Assembly: GCA_021613375.1 (NCBI GenBank)
Contig: CM038706.1
Coordinates: 22,820,866 to 22,884,865 of the forward strand
Direction of reading: 5' to 3'
Origin: Megaleporinus macrocephalus
Lineage: Eukaryota; Chordata; Actinopteri; Characiformes; Anostomidae
DNA length: 64,000 bases
The position numbers and the translations under genes were made by a program. Under the pieces are notes generated by a model, which saw nothing but the letters and a program-made list of their open reading frames with translations, was not told the origin of the DNA and made no database searches. This document shows positions 28,001 through 42,700 of the stretch, piece by piece (within the stretch, counting starts at the first letter, position 1; each line of letters opens with the position of its first letter).

Positions 28001-31000
28001 GCTCTTCATTCTGCCCATCTTGTACTCTGCCTTGAGAGACGGCAGTAGGGCTGCACCGATAGTGATCCCGTCCAGCATGGCGCTGAACTTCAGAACAATT
28101 GGCTTCTTCTCCAACCCTTCAGGCAGCTGAGGAAATTCATTGGCCTCCACTGGAGTTTGATTAATGCTTGAGGCCTTATCAGACGGCTGCGGAGTGGGCG
28201 TTTCTTCTCTGTTCGGAGGCGGACTGCAATAAACAGACCTCAGTTTCAGCAACAGCATGCAAATAACAAATGTGAAGAATGGACGTAGACAAGCTAGACT
28301 TTTATTTTTTTTATCTAATCAAATCAAATCTTAATGTGGAGAGAAACTGGGGTTTAAAGGGAAAAGTTTTAGACTCACGGATTAGAAGGCTGGCGGATGA
28401 GGTCTGAAATCTGTTTGGAGAGCTGATGGGAGCTGCGGACCATCATGCTATGCAGCGTTGCAGGGTGCTGTGGGATATTGATCATTATGGCACCCACTTT
28501 AAATACAGCAGCGTTATTGGTCTTCAGCCCACGTTGGGCGCTGTACAGAGCCTGAGACTTGGCAATGTTACACTTCACCACCGTCCTACAACACACACAG
28601 ACACACACACACACAAAATCACTTACATAATGTGCATAAATCTGAAGGAACTGTGTACAAATAATTGAATGTTTGATTGGCAAATGGATTTTCTGAGCAT
28701 TTTGCCAGCAAGAATCTTTTGAAATGACAGTAGAAGTTGGGTGAGAACATGGATGTATTTTACAGCACTACTTATAAAGTGGTAAACAGTCCTACGGTAC
28801 ATAATGATGAAGAAAGCACATTGTGGGGTAGACCTATAGTGGGTTTGAGCTAAAACCATGAATAAATCCAACCCATGGCTAAAACAAAAAAAGCTTAAGG
28901 CCAGGGGTTCTCAACTGTTAAGAGTCCTGTCAGAAAATGGCCACTAAACCTGTTCACTTGAAAGGAGCCACCTCATAAATTGTACCATACCACCATCTCC
29001 ATTCACCATTAATCTCTATTGAATCTTTATAATAATATACATTTCTCTATCTCTTCTGCTTTTTAAAAATACAATCCATAAAAGACACTTTTCATTTCAG
29101 GCTATTCATAAAGTAAATCTAACTTTCCTATTTTAAATTAATTGGTATCAGTAGTTATAAACTGATCTAGGAACTTTGGTTCTTTATATTGAAGATTTCT
29201 CAGACAACTGATCTTTTTCTACAAATAATAATACGGTGTGAAAACTCTTCTCGTTGAAAAACCCTAGACAGTGACAGATCACAGACAGGCCTCACAAAGT
29301 GAAACACTAATAGCATGATGATTTTTAGCAGAGCACAATATGAAGTGAGACAAAAGCCCCAGACAAACAATGGCAAGACAAGCTCGTTCCACTGTGAAAT
29401 GAATATTAGAGATGTCGTAAAACCCCAACTCTATACTGCTTTAGGTGCCGACACTCGAGAAATACTGTGTGATGAGTATGGAAGAGTTACAGAGGAAAAT
29501 TTAACATACAGAAATTCCTGCTTAGCTGTGCTGGTAGGGGAGGTTGGGAAATCCTCCAGTCTGCCAGCGAGAGAGGCATAAAAATAGAGAAGAGAGAGAA
29601 CAGAACAGGACAAAAAGAAAAAGAAAAAGCAAAGAAAGAACAAGGTAAACAAAAAGAAGAAAGGAAAAAAAAAGAAAAAGAATGACACGTGAGTTCAAAT
29701 AATTTAAAAATAGCCAAAGTGCTTCCTACATCAGCCTGAAATTTGGAAAATAAGTAAGAAAAAAGAAAACAAGCAAAATGTTGACATATTATATTAGAAT
29801 AAAAAAAATCTAAATAACTTCAAATATAACCCAGAAAGTATTTTTAATACATGTGAAATCTGTAGTAGCTGGCTGTAATGAATCAAGTGTTAGAAGTTAT
29901 TATAGACAGAATTAGTAAATGTTTAAAGGAGAGAAGTTCAAAAGTGAAGGACACAAGATCAACATTTTAGCTACAGAGTTGGAAACAGTTTTAGGGTTCA
30001 GGTAAAATCGTAGGAGGAATCTGTATGGCCGGGGTCGACAGCAGATACTGACTGAATGTTTGGTGTAATTCCCTCCAAAAGCACGATGTTCACTCCGCCG
30101 ATGTGGGCCGACGCACACGTTTCAGTCATCTTCTGATGAAGAATATCTACAGAGAGCAAAACGTGTTAGGGTGTGCATGATCACTGTGGAGTTCAGTATT
30201 AGGTTCAGGAGTGTTTTGTGGGCGTTACCCTTCATTTTTTCCTTCAGCGTGAAGCTGCCGTGTATTTTCTTCAGTTCTGCCTCCATGGTCAGACCTCCAA
30301 TGTCCGCCTCCAGGTGTGTACGGTTCACCATGCCCACGCCAAACACTATCAGCGTCACATGCTGAGGCTCAGAGCTCACCAAGCTCCGTCTACGCCCTGG
30401 CCGGCTCGGTGGGGACTCCGCCTCCGACTCAAACACCAGGCGGCAGGGAGGCTCCGCAGGACTCCGCCCTCCCTCTGCCAACAGCAAAGAGATATTAAAA
30501 GAAATCTATTTTTAATCTGCCTTTTCTGTTGATTTTACGAGTCTGCCATGTAATAATTCCCTTAAGTCATACAGCTCTGAGAATCTCTAATAATGGTAGC
30601 TCTAGGGTTAGAGCTACATCTTAATCATCTGAAAACTTTTAAACCTAGTTATTAATCAAAAACAGTTCTATTTCATCTTATTCTATAAATATTTTAGTTG
30701 TATTCTTTTATTCATTATTTCTAAATAGGGCTCGGACAGACATGATTAAAAAAAATTTGAGTAATTGATTATTTCTAAAGCAGCTGGATGCTAAACTACC
30801 TAAGTACAGGTAGAGTCCCACCCACCTGAGAGCGCGTTGTCATGGCTCTTCTCTAGGATGCCTGTGGGGTCAGAGATGAGCGAGTAGAAGTTGAGCAGCT
30901 TGTACATGTTCTGCCAACATTCGGCCGACGGCTCGCTCTGCTCAGATACGGTGATGGAGTCCGAGTCGTCCATCTGAATGGTCATGTGGTCCGCCACGTC

Positions 31001-34000
31001 CCGCGAGCCCTTGCGTGACACTTTGGACGTGCGCCTTTCTGACCGGCCCAGCGAGCTCCTGCCCCGCGGTTCCCGGTTGCGGGTCAGCGTGTCCAGGCCC
31101 GGCCCGGCGGCAGCCCGCTTGGTCTTCTGCGTGCTGAGGCGGGGGGCACCGTTCAGGCTGCCACGGGAGCTGCGGCTGAAATCTGACGAGCGAAACTCAC
31201 GGTACGGTCTAGCCTTGAAGGTGGGAGTGGGCGAAGCGGAGCCAGCGGTGTAGCGACTGAGCTTGATGTCCGTCTGCGTGGCCTTGATGTCATCGATCAT
31301 GGTGCTGAACTGGTGGATGAGGCGCACCAGGGCCATGTCCACATGCTGGCGGATGGCTTGGCAAGCCAGCGTGAAGTGGCAGTGAACGCTGGCCTGCGGC
31401 CGGCGGCTCAGCTCATGAAAGGAGAGCGCGCTGGCCGAGGGTGGTGACGACATGCATTTCTCCAGGATCACTGCATTCAGACTGAACGTCTCTATCATCA
31501 GCGCTGGCTTAAACTCCAGCGGTGGGAGATTCACCATGCCCTGCCTGAGACACATACAAACACAGACCACACAGTCACACTATAACACAGAGAAGACTAT
31601 GTAGGTAAAGGCTATGATGATTCACTGCAAACACGGCTGATAATAATAAAGGTGCACAGTTTGATTAAAATCCTTAAAATAAAATAAATAAATAAATAAG
31701 TATCTCTCAGTAATAAGCATGACCATACACAAACAACATAACACACAAAATGAAAACTCCAATAGGCATAAGGGGTGTAAGAAAATACTGAATATTGGAT
31801 ATTATGTTTAGTGATACAGAATCTATTCTCAAAAACACAGTATCGATACATAGATTCCTGGCAGACAGTGAATCCTTGGGTGTTGTGTTTAAACCTCTGA
31901 CCACTAGATGGCAGTGTTGTAATCCATTTTCTGCTCCACTCCAACATTAACAAGCAGCACAAGGGCAAACCTGTTTATATAGTGGTTTGTTTTAATAGTA
32001 GAATATAGTAGAACTCAAAAGGGTTGATATCACAATATTTTAATATTCTTATGTCAATCACTGATTTCCCCTCAACTGTTAGGTCTAAATGGGAGCAAGA
32101 ACTTGGGTTTGAGATTGAGGAGGAGTTTTAAAAAAAGATACATTCGTCCTCTTCTTGTCCTCAATTGAATTGAATCCAGTTCAGACTTGTTCATAGGGCA
32201 TACTTATGCAACGCCAGACTGGCAAGTATATACCCTGGGGTAAATCCCTTATGCCCCCGATGTGGTATGGAGCCTGCTACCCTATTGCACATGTTTTGGA
32301 CCTGCTCGAAGCTTGAGAAATACTGGAAACCAGTCTTTAGTTCTTAAACTAGCTTTTGGTAGTAATGTCAGGCCCATTATTCATAGTGTTTGGAGTACAA
32401 GTGGAGTCTTCTCTTAAGTCTAGTGTGGCTGAGGCACTAAATTTTCCTCTTAGCTAAGAGAAGAATTCTTCTTGGGTGGAAAGCTTCCACGGGACCCTCA
32501 CACGCTCTGTGGTTAACAGACGTTATGTTCTTTCTCAACTTATTAAAGATTCAATTTAGTTTGAGAAGTGTGGCAGATATGTTTGATTTGGTCTGGGATA
32601 CTTTTATTACATATTTAAACAGTTGTTCAATTCAAGTGAATATGAGCAGAATGGTAAATACATTTGAACTGTATTTTTTTTAATTAAATTTATTTATTTA
32701 TTTTATTTATTGACACTGTATTTTTTATCCTTTTTGTTAGTCAGTAATACTGTCAGTATTATTATTAATGCTTGTTTCTTACTAATCTGATTAAAATGTC
32801 TACATGTCCACTTGTACATTTATAGGAGGGAGGTGGTGACGCAGGGAGGGGGGTTAGATGGCTTGGGAAGGGAAGGAAAGTTGGTATTCAGGGGTTAAAG
32901 GATGTTTGTTACTGTAACATTGAAAATGATCAATAAAAGGACAAAAAAAACATTACAGTGATATTTGGCTTTAGTATGCAGACTGCAAGAGGTGTTGATT
33001 TACCTGCGAGCTCGTTTGTTCTTCCTGTCCTTGCTGGTGTCCGAGTCAACGATGTCAGCTCTCAGACACTCCAGAGTGCCACTGAAAGACAGGTGCTCCC
33101 CAAAATACATCTTGTAACTGAGAGACTGAGGAGTGTCCTGAGACTGAATCCCTGTGTGACTCAGTAGAGGCTTAAACACCACCTACACACAAACACATAG
33201 AGCAGCGGTCGCAGTGTCAGAAGAGAGGGAGAAGAGATGTGCTGAGGAAAACCTTCTCATGATGGATAAGAAAGTGTGAGGAAAGGAACAGCAGCACAGA
33301 GAGTAATGGTATAGTCTGGTGAAAAATGTAATGATCGCTTACCCCAGATCCTGTCAACCAGCCAAAACAGAGTTTGATATTTAACACCAGCTTTTTTTTA
33401 GTTTAAAAAGGGAGCTGCTGCACTAACACTGAACTTACTCTGTTCCCAACCTCATCTCTGCACATACAGACCACAATCTTTATTTATTAACTTCCAAAAC
33501 CTATAGACAAAATGTGCAATCTAGCAAAACATCATAGATACATTTTTAATATTTAGCCTAAACTCAATAACAGCCTGCTTTCTTGTTCTATGCACTTTTA
33601 AAACAAGCAGCAAGAGACATTTAAAACTTTACCATATATATCCTACTGTGTTTGCAAGCAGATTTTACAACAGCAAGGCGGTTTGCCAGAACATGCTTTT
33701 TAAAAACAGCTACAAAGGGTGAGGTGTTGAATTCTATTATGTATGAACAGATGCAGTCTGCGACATTACCACTCTCAGATCAAACAACATCAAAATTAGG
33801 ACCAATCACAGTTAGCGAAAGGTCTCAGAATGAAGGACGTGATTACAAACTCTATCTGGCAAGCAAAAACACAGCACTGTGCAATCCTTTCTCCATTTTT
33901 TACTTTTATCTAGCAAAAGCACATTTCTCCAGTGGTAGATAATTACTACCTGTTTTCAAATAATATTTCCTAAAATAAGAAAAATTATCTGCAACATTTC

Positions 34001-36897
34001 TGCCAGTTATTTTTTCTGCCATTAGGAAAATACACAATCACTACACAGAGTGACTAAAACCTTATCCAAATAATCAAAGAATATTTAGCAATAATCAGAT
34101 AGTATGAATTAGATTAGGTATATTGGCTACAATGAAGACATTTTTGCAGTGTGTGGTTGTGGAAAAGTTTGGACAAGTATTTAGAAGTGCCGGCTTCTAT
34201 TGTTTGTTATCATTGTCTAAGAACTCCTGCACTACGCTAAAAAGAACACTGCCGTTTTGTTAATGGACGAAATTTGAGGCAAGAGGAAAACATAGCAGAG
34301 TTGATGTATGTGTACGTTACCTGTGCGTCAGCTAGCTGCACAGCTGCAGGGCAGAGGTTGGTCTCATCTTGCTCCAGCAGGTCATCTTGGCTGGTGCTGT
34401 GCTGGGAGTGCGTGTGCTGAGAGTGTGTGTCCATTGTGTTCTGGTCACTTGACAGAACAGTGTTGAAGTCTGACGCTGAGGGAATGGTCGGGAGCACGCC
34501 TACAATCAGACAATACATCAGTGCTGTACTGAGAGACACTGCAGTCTTATTTGGACCACATACACTCACACAGACACAAGCACGCACCTCCAGTCTGCAG
34601 GCTGTTGTGCTGAGAGCGGTTGAGGGGAGACTCCTGTACGTTGCCCCCTTGGCGGTTTCCAACAGCGATGGACATCCAGTTGTAGAAGCTGACCGATGAC
34701 GGCTCAGACAGGAGCGGATGCTCCGTCAGCATGTCTGTACCCAGGCTGTTGCCTGAGCAACACATAGGCATGTTAGATTATCGACAATTATGCAGCCTTT
34801 ATTGGCAATCGGGAAATTATATTATCCATCTGAAGAGAGAGACATGTACCTGTGCGAGTCAGAGAGCTGCTCTTGGCTGCCGCCTGGTCGCTGGTGCGAG
34901 GGGGTGTGGCTTCCAGCAGGTTATGCAGGCTGGGGAAGCTTCCTGTCAAGTAGCTTAGCAATGACTCCTTTCGTGGGCTATGATTGGACTGCAGGCCAGT
35001 CCGACTCACATGAGCCGGCGAATCAGCTGCTGTGTCTCCGCTCGTGTAGCTCAGAGACTGGTAAGGATGTGAACCCTGAGAAAAAAAACAAAACAGACAT
35101 TTAAAACCAACCAATTGAAACAAAAGTTAACTGATTTACAAGTTCATAATAGAAAAAAATACAAAGACTAATAATATTATAGGCAAGGTCACATACCTTG
35201 ATCTTGAGACCAGACTCACTGTGGGTGTGAGACTTAGACAGCTTCCTCATGATCTCAACCCCACTTACAGGAGCAGAGGTTCCAGTGGGAGCCTGTCGAC
35301 TGCACACACCCTCCAACAGCATTGTGTGTTCACTAACAGTGCCTGAGAGCAAAAGAATGAGAAATGCACAACACCAGCTCAGACATCATTTCATAAACAT
35401 ATATGGGGTCTGGAGTGAGGGTCACATCTCTCCAGCTTTAGTTTTTCTACTCCATTTATTTAACCCACTTCCTTTTATTACCTAAACATTTGTTTTAAGT
35501 CCCCTGCTCATGTTGTTAACATAAATTAGCACCACGGTCCATGTCCGTAAAAAAATTAAATTAAAATGATGATAAGATCCTGATATATCAGTACCGCACA
35601 TGGGTGTATTCAGACTAGCTTGCATTTGAAATGATCAGACAGTTTAAATCTTTTATGTCGGGCCGTGAAAGCTTTGGAGCACGGCTGCATGGGTCGCATA
35701 AGATTAGGAACCCCTGCTATAACGCATATGGACTCAATTAAAGGTTGGACTGTTTACAAGCATATTTGGATCTCTATGATTCATTCATGAGGGACCAAAT
35801 ACATACAAATCCAAAGCATTAATAGAAAAGCCATGTGCCTCACCTGCATCAAACTCTATCTCCACCCCATCAGCACTTGTGTCACTCTGAAGGGCAGCCC
35901 CACTGTCCACACACAGGCCAGGTTCAGGATCCGGATCTGTGGACTCTTTGGGTTTTGGCAACTGATTGGGTTGTAGCAGACCAACTGCCTTAAAACCCTG
36001 AGTGACGACAATGAACTTCATCCACTGACGTGCTAGTGCAACCAAACCCTTTTTCAGTGTTACCAAGGCAGGCAGGCCATCATTCTAATAGAGAGAGAGA
36101 AAAAAAGAGGAAATGTTATTATGTGCCAATGATCCTAGACAAAAACAACTACACAGTACTCACTAAATCTTACCATGGTAGCTTCCTCTATAACGCTGTA
36201 GTCAGCTTGTTGGAGGTAGCGGTGTAAAATATTACATAGCAAGCAGGACGGGTTCTCGTGAAGATAGCGCGCTCGCTTCGTCACTCGGTTGTACTTGCTC
36301 CGGAATGGGATGTGAATGCTCTTCTTCTGTTGCAATAAAGCATGCATGCATGTTAGATCAGTGGTACTCCTTCACAGATCTTAAGATTACACATCTTACA
36401 CATGCATTTCTGACCTCCAGCGCCTCGGTCATGATGCAGCCCATAACTGCGCACACCCGCAGCGTAGCCTCCATGTCCAATTTCTGAAGAGACGATTTCA
36501 GTTGGTCAATGGGCACCAACCACGCACCAACGGCCGGAGTGGCAGTGCTTAACAGATTGAGCTGCCTGCAGACACAAAAACCCAAAACCCAAATGCATTT
36601 AGACTTTGAGCCAAGTGAATTTTGAGGGTGGGGGTTGTTTAGTAAACATCTACTTCACTTTATGATTTTCAGTATGTGTGTATATACCTGGACATGGTCT
36701 GCGTTTGGGATCGTATGTTGGTTGGAGCAGCGAAACTGAACCAGATCTCCTTTATAGTGAGTTTCATACTGCTGGAGTCAGGTGGAGGGGGCAATAAGGG
36801 AAGGTCCTTCTTAAGGTCATCAGACTCCACCCCTTCATCCTGCATACACGATCATTCACAGTTAGGCAAATAGAAGACAATGAAAATTGTCCTGCCT

Positions 36898-36929
<32 letters not shown>

Positions 36930-39696
36930 ACAGGCGTCAGTACCTGTTCGTCAGAATCGGAGTTGTTGTTGGGTTCGGAGGCAGGGCTATGAGCATCATT
37001 AGGTAGATTGTCATCAGATACATCAGTGCTGTAGCCACTCCCAGTCTGAGAGCCACTGGAGCCATTTGATTTAGAAACACCGCCCCTACCACCAGTGTCG
37101 GCTCCTCCCATCACTCCAAACGCACTGTAGAGTACTGCCCCTGACTGACGCCCCCCTGGGAAGGAGTGCACATTCATATAAATCAAGCATGCACTAAATT
37201 ATTTAATAGCAATATTAATACTAATGAAATTGAGTATAAGACCATAAAGTTCACACACCTTTAACAGTAAGGTTCTCAATCCCACACTCAAACATGATCC
37301 AGCCCCATTTCTCAGGGCTGGCCCCAGAGCGGGAAGGGTCCGAGGCGTGGTCTGAGATGTGATCTGTGCTGATTGTTGGCTCAGTCTCATCCACCAAGGC
37401 AAAATCGTCTGTCTCCTCCAAGCTGAAGAGAACCTTGGATTTCTCAAATGGAATGGCAGTGATGGCACACGCTCCCAGGTCTGCAACATACCCGACCCAA
37501 ACCCAAACCCTTCAGGTAAATCACATTTAAACCAAAGTATCTATTAAACACACACATTCACTGTGCATAAATATTCATGATAACTGGGTTGTGTGCTGAT
37601 ACCTGAGGAGTCAAGGCCACGCAGCTGGCTGTGTATGCGGTGGATGTTGAGTCTGGCTGCTATTTCTTTGCCCTTCTCTATCCCTGCGTTCGAGCGCAGA
37701 GATCCACTAGACTGAGGAGCCATCTTCGAAGCAGACGAGAACTTCTCCATCATCACAGAGGGCTTTTCTGTGTCCTCCACTATTCCCCTGCACATTACAA
37801 TCACCACATAAACACATTTTATTTTATTTGTTTATTTTATTTGTTCCATATTTGATTGTTCTCAAACAATCACTGAGCTGTCATTCAGAGTGATTTGATG
37901 TGAAATGGCATACTTACACATACTGAGTTTCGTTACTATGGTTATGAAAGAAACCAGTGGTTGTGATATCTACAGTGTAAAGTGTTTGCTCTGTGATGTT
38001 ACACTTCATATCACCACCACCACAGAGAACAATCCTGGTTCAGGACGTTTCTCCAGAACAAAGCATTTCATATAAACCTCTCTGAAAGGATTTGTTTACA
38101 TCTTAATTATTTAATTAACAGAAAAGCCACTTACATTAACAGCATTTACTGCAGAAACCAGCAGTGGGTCCTTCTCTTTTACTTACATGAATGTTACTAT
38201 TATATGTCTGTGTTTCAATCTAACAGGTTTTCATGAAAACAGAGCAAAAGTATTTTCTATGGTGGGGCTGGAGAAACATTTAACTGCAGGTTTTCTGCTC
38301 AAAATTCCAATAAATGTGATGATTTTCTGTCAGTGTTGGCCTAGAAAAGCAGAACGTCTACCTTGTCTGGCTTCACTTGAACACTGAACATGCCAGGCTG
38401 CCAGCGGTTGTGAAATCAGAGCATATGCTGATTGGTGGGATTACCAGGCAGTTCAAAAGCTCTGAGATTAGGTTAACGTTCCCCATTCAATGTTGTTGAA
38501 AACACACTTCAATGAAAACTGCAGCTTTTGTGATTCAATAGAAATATAATTCTACATTTCCATATAGGAAGTTTTAATATTTTAGCTCTAATTCTTGGTA
38601 AATCACTATATGCTACAAATATGCTATATGCTACATTAAAAAAAATGCTGGTTGATTGCAAACCTTTGCTGCAGGATTAAAACACAATCACAATGCACAA
38701 TCATTATACCATTTCAGACTGAAAATTCAGACTGAAATCAGAAAAGAAAAGACAGTGATTATGTTACCGGTTCATTCGGAGCTGGGTAGCAATTCTGTCA
38801 AAGCAAAGGGCCACAAGAGAGACATGTGTGACACTCTTATTAGAAGGAGAGCCCTCTTCTACTGAAGCCTGCAGCACACACAGGTTCACCTGCACAGACA
38901 AATAAGAATCAATCCAAAGCAATCAATACCTCATTTCTCTCAGTCTCTTTTTCTTTACTAAGTGCATACCTTTGGGATAGTAACGTTGGCTTGCAGGCCC
39001 TTTATTTTCACATTATCAGGTTTGACAGACAGGTCAGTCTGTCCATGAGGTGTATTCAGGGATCCAGGAGTGGTGCCATCAGTTTTAGAGATTTTATGCT
39101 CAGGCTTTGCAGTGCTCTAAAAAACGTGCACACACACACACACAAAATAAATGACACACAATGTTTCCTTTCTCTGTCTAACTACTGCAGCACAGCTATG
39201 TCTGGCTTTCACACATATATGGAAGTGCAGTTGAGTGTGCCTAGGTGTACTCACAGACTCAGTCACAGTAGACTTGCTGATCTGATAAGCTTCATTCAGG
39301 ACTTTGCCATGCAGGTCGTCCAAGATAGAAGCTGGGTGGCGAATACTGGCAAAGTGCACCATGGACTCAATGTACCTATAGTAGTGTAGGAGAAGTTTCA
39401 TAACTTATATTATCTTTATTTACTCTCTTAAGTTCATGCATCTTAGCCACTCTGCACTGTAGCTACCATATATGAATATGTTTTTAAACTGCTTGCCTTT
39501 TGAAGTAACATCTCGACCTAGAGCTAAACTTCTGAACCCAGCACCCTTTTGGTGGACAGTACGGAGCGTTTTACATTCAGAGCACTGAACGTAATCAAAA
39601 CCTCAGGAACTGGAGGTGGAACCATACAGAGCAATTGCCCAAGAAGGGGCCGACTTTCCATATAGGGCATGTCTCATTTGTTTGTTGGCTCTAAAA

Positions 39697-39735
<39 letters not shown>

Positions 39736-42700
39736 ACACCTGCCTGACAAACTTGTGCGACTCGCGTAAAAGGTCAGGTGCGAAGGGTTTGGGTTCAGAG
39801 TTCTCTGTTGACTGTATGGTGAATGCTGTGCAGTTAAGGGACTTACAATTCAAGCAACTTTAATGAATGACCAACTCTCTTGCATTAATTTCCACCAAAG
39901 TAGACAATGCATTAACGTTTAGCTTCCATTACAGCAACAGCTGAGCTTGATTAATAGAATTAAGCTAGCTGAATACTTGCCTTACCGGCATAAATGTACT
40001 TAAACAAAACTGTGTGTGCGTCTTAGCACTTCTAGGGGCTTACTTGTGCGGTGGACCAGATACTGCACTGTATCTGTTTCCACCAAAATCAAGTTTTGCT
40101 CCAAAATGTTTTTTTTCCATTTGAGGTATACTGCCAGTATTAACCCCTTTAATTTTAAGGGTCTGTATACGGACCTATAGGTCATCTCACAGTTTACATT
40201 AGTTTTACAGTAAATACTGAATAATTCATAGCAGAAATTAAATCATTTATAGTAAATACTAAATAATTAATAGTTGTAGATACTGAAGATGAAACTGAAT
40301 AATAAGTCTGCAATTCAAAGAGGTGAGGAGTACTAATATATTACTGACCTGTCCAGTGCTTCAGCCACGAGAGGGGTCAGCACAACATTGACTGCTCCTT
40401 TGACTTCTACGATAGCAGTGGTCCTAGTCTGGGCCAGTGGCTGATCCACAGTCCAGTCATCTGTTGTTGTGTCTTCATCTGTGTTTTCCATTGCCCGCTT
40501 GTCAAGGGGTGTATAGGGAGTGCTGTATACACAGAAACAGATGTTAATGCTAGAAGGAGCATCTCCATCAATACTGATAAGAAGGCATTTTCATGCTATT
40601 ACCTGCTTAAGTCTCCCATGAGCTGAACCCCTCTGTCTAATAAAGAGCTTGCAGACAGACCTGCTTTCACAATCTGGAGAAATGAGAGAAACAACATTCT
40701 TATTATTAACATGGACGGAATTAAATTTTACACTAGCACGCACATCTGCACATCTACCAACCTTGAAAGCAGGAATAGATAACTGGTCAAAAGATGCAGA
40801 GCTTTCTTCGCTAGTGGGTGTGTCCAGGTCAAGAGGTCGGTGTAGGGAAGACTTTGACGTTCTCTTATTGGTCGGTTGCTTGACTGCCCAGTTTGACACG
40901 TGATAATGAGCTAGATAACTATGGTAGCAAGCCATTAGATGAGGCTGTGTTGTTAGTAGGCCAGGGTCCGCCCTCTCTGTTTCAACAGAACCTTCTTCCT
41001 CCAATCCCAGCGCAGACACAAAGGATGCCTGTGATGTGTGGCTGGGCAGCTGAGGTGGGCGGGTCTCTGCGATCGACAGAGGTCCTTCCACACTGTGATA
41101 AATTGATGTGCGGCTGTGCTCGATATGGGGCTGTCCTTGCTGTCTCCGCCTCCGCTTCCTTCCAGGGTAGGTGCCTGGCCCCTCGTCACTGCTGATTGGC
41201 TCAAAGTCCTCGTTGGCACTGAAGTAGGCTTCACTATCAGCGACAGACATGGAGGAATCCACCGAGCGATACTGATGAAAAGTGTTGGAATCCGCTGATG
41301 GTGTGAACGGGAAAGAACCGTAGCTCCGCCTCTGTCGAGGCGAGTCTAAAACATTTTCATCGCTACGGGACACTTCACTACTAAACTGCACACCTGCGGG
41401 GGGCGGGGCCTTCTCTGCAAAGACTGCCGCTGACAGGCTTTTGGTGCTACCGAGACGAGCTGACTGAACAGAGGACTGGCGCTTGAGAGGTGAGCGGAGA
41501 GGAGAACGCATTGGTGGGCCTTCAGGGACAGGTCCATCTGTGGTCACACTCATTAACCTGGACATACATTCAAAAATACAGAGTAAGTACCTGGATAACA
41601 TGGAGTGGTCGGTGTGAGTTTCAGAATTCAGTATAATATCTCTGAAATATGTACTTGTATGTGAGACTCACTCTGCACAGGGGGAGGGGCTTTCTCGCTC
41701 GCCAGCCAATAGTGGCAGAGCAGCACTAGAAGAGGAGTTTTCCTCAGAGGAAGAGGCAGAGCTGTGAGAACGCTGGGGTACCTGTAGACTAAGGTGTTGG
41801 CCACGTCTCTCCACATCAGTCATTGGAGCAGGAGAACAAGTATCCCTACGCATGCCCACACTCTTAGCTGCAAGAAAACCATTACATATTTAACCAGCGC
41901 TCATATCAAGCCTACATTGGGTGAGAGGAAAAAAAAAAACAAAAAAAACATCTCAACATTATTATTAATATTTAAATACCAGACTGAGATAATGAACATA
42001 CTATCAGGAAGTTTTGGCGGCTCCTTTGTGACTATCCATTCCCCAGGCTGCAACAGTGACTGACCATAGCTCATGTCACTATCCGCACTGCCGCTCGAGA
42101 AGGCGGAGCTCGATGAGGGAGTGATTTCTTCCAATCGGAAAAAGTCCAAACCACCAGTTGAGCCACCAAAAAACCGGCATCCACCTAAACATCCACATCG
42201 GTTCCTGCTGCGCTTATACTTCTCCTCTGGCCACAAGAACCACAACCTGATGTGCACAGATATAATCGTGTGTTACACCAATATAGAAGTGTGTTTTATA
42301 ATAATGTGAGTAAATGATATTTAATGTTACTCACCTCTTCGTTTGCATGTCATGAAGCTCCAGGAAGTGTCTTTGCACCTCATATTTGGCTGGATGGTCA
42401 GCAGCCAACGCCACATCAGCAGTGATAAGGTTGAAAGTCACAGAACCAGCCTCTAGCCAATTGGACCGTCGAAGAAGTGGTGGAGGGAGGCCGAGCCTGG
42501 CCACTTCCTGCTGCTCAATGAACTGAGCTATAACAACATCCTGCAGGACCGCACTGATGCCTTCCCCTACTGCGGCCGTGTGCAGATTACAGGTAGCCAA
42601 CCGAAATGCACCCGTCTGAAGAGAACACATTGACATTTGGTGTGCAGCTTATGTAAATCAAGACGACTACATGAGGAGTAACGGGCAGAGTTGAACTGTG

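Noticed and set aside
29431..29717. Phe/Ser-rich open frames on the minus strand near exon 49
   Set aside because: They translate a purine-rich intronic tract; only the 51-nt exon 29510-29560 is supported.
30978..31253. Plus-strand open frame opposite bltp1 exon 46
   Set aside because: It is the antisense shadow of a GC-rich exon; no start context or homology supports it.
41901..42257. Extending exon 26 to the full open frame
   Set aside because: The conserved sequence stops at 42002, where a donor (GTATGT) fits the phase of exon 27; the rest of the frame is intron.
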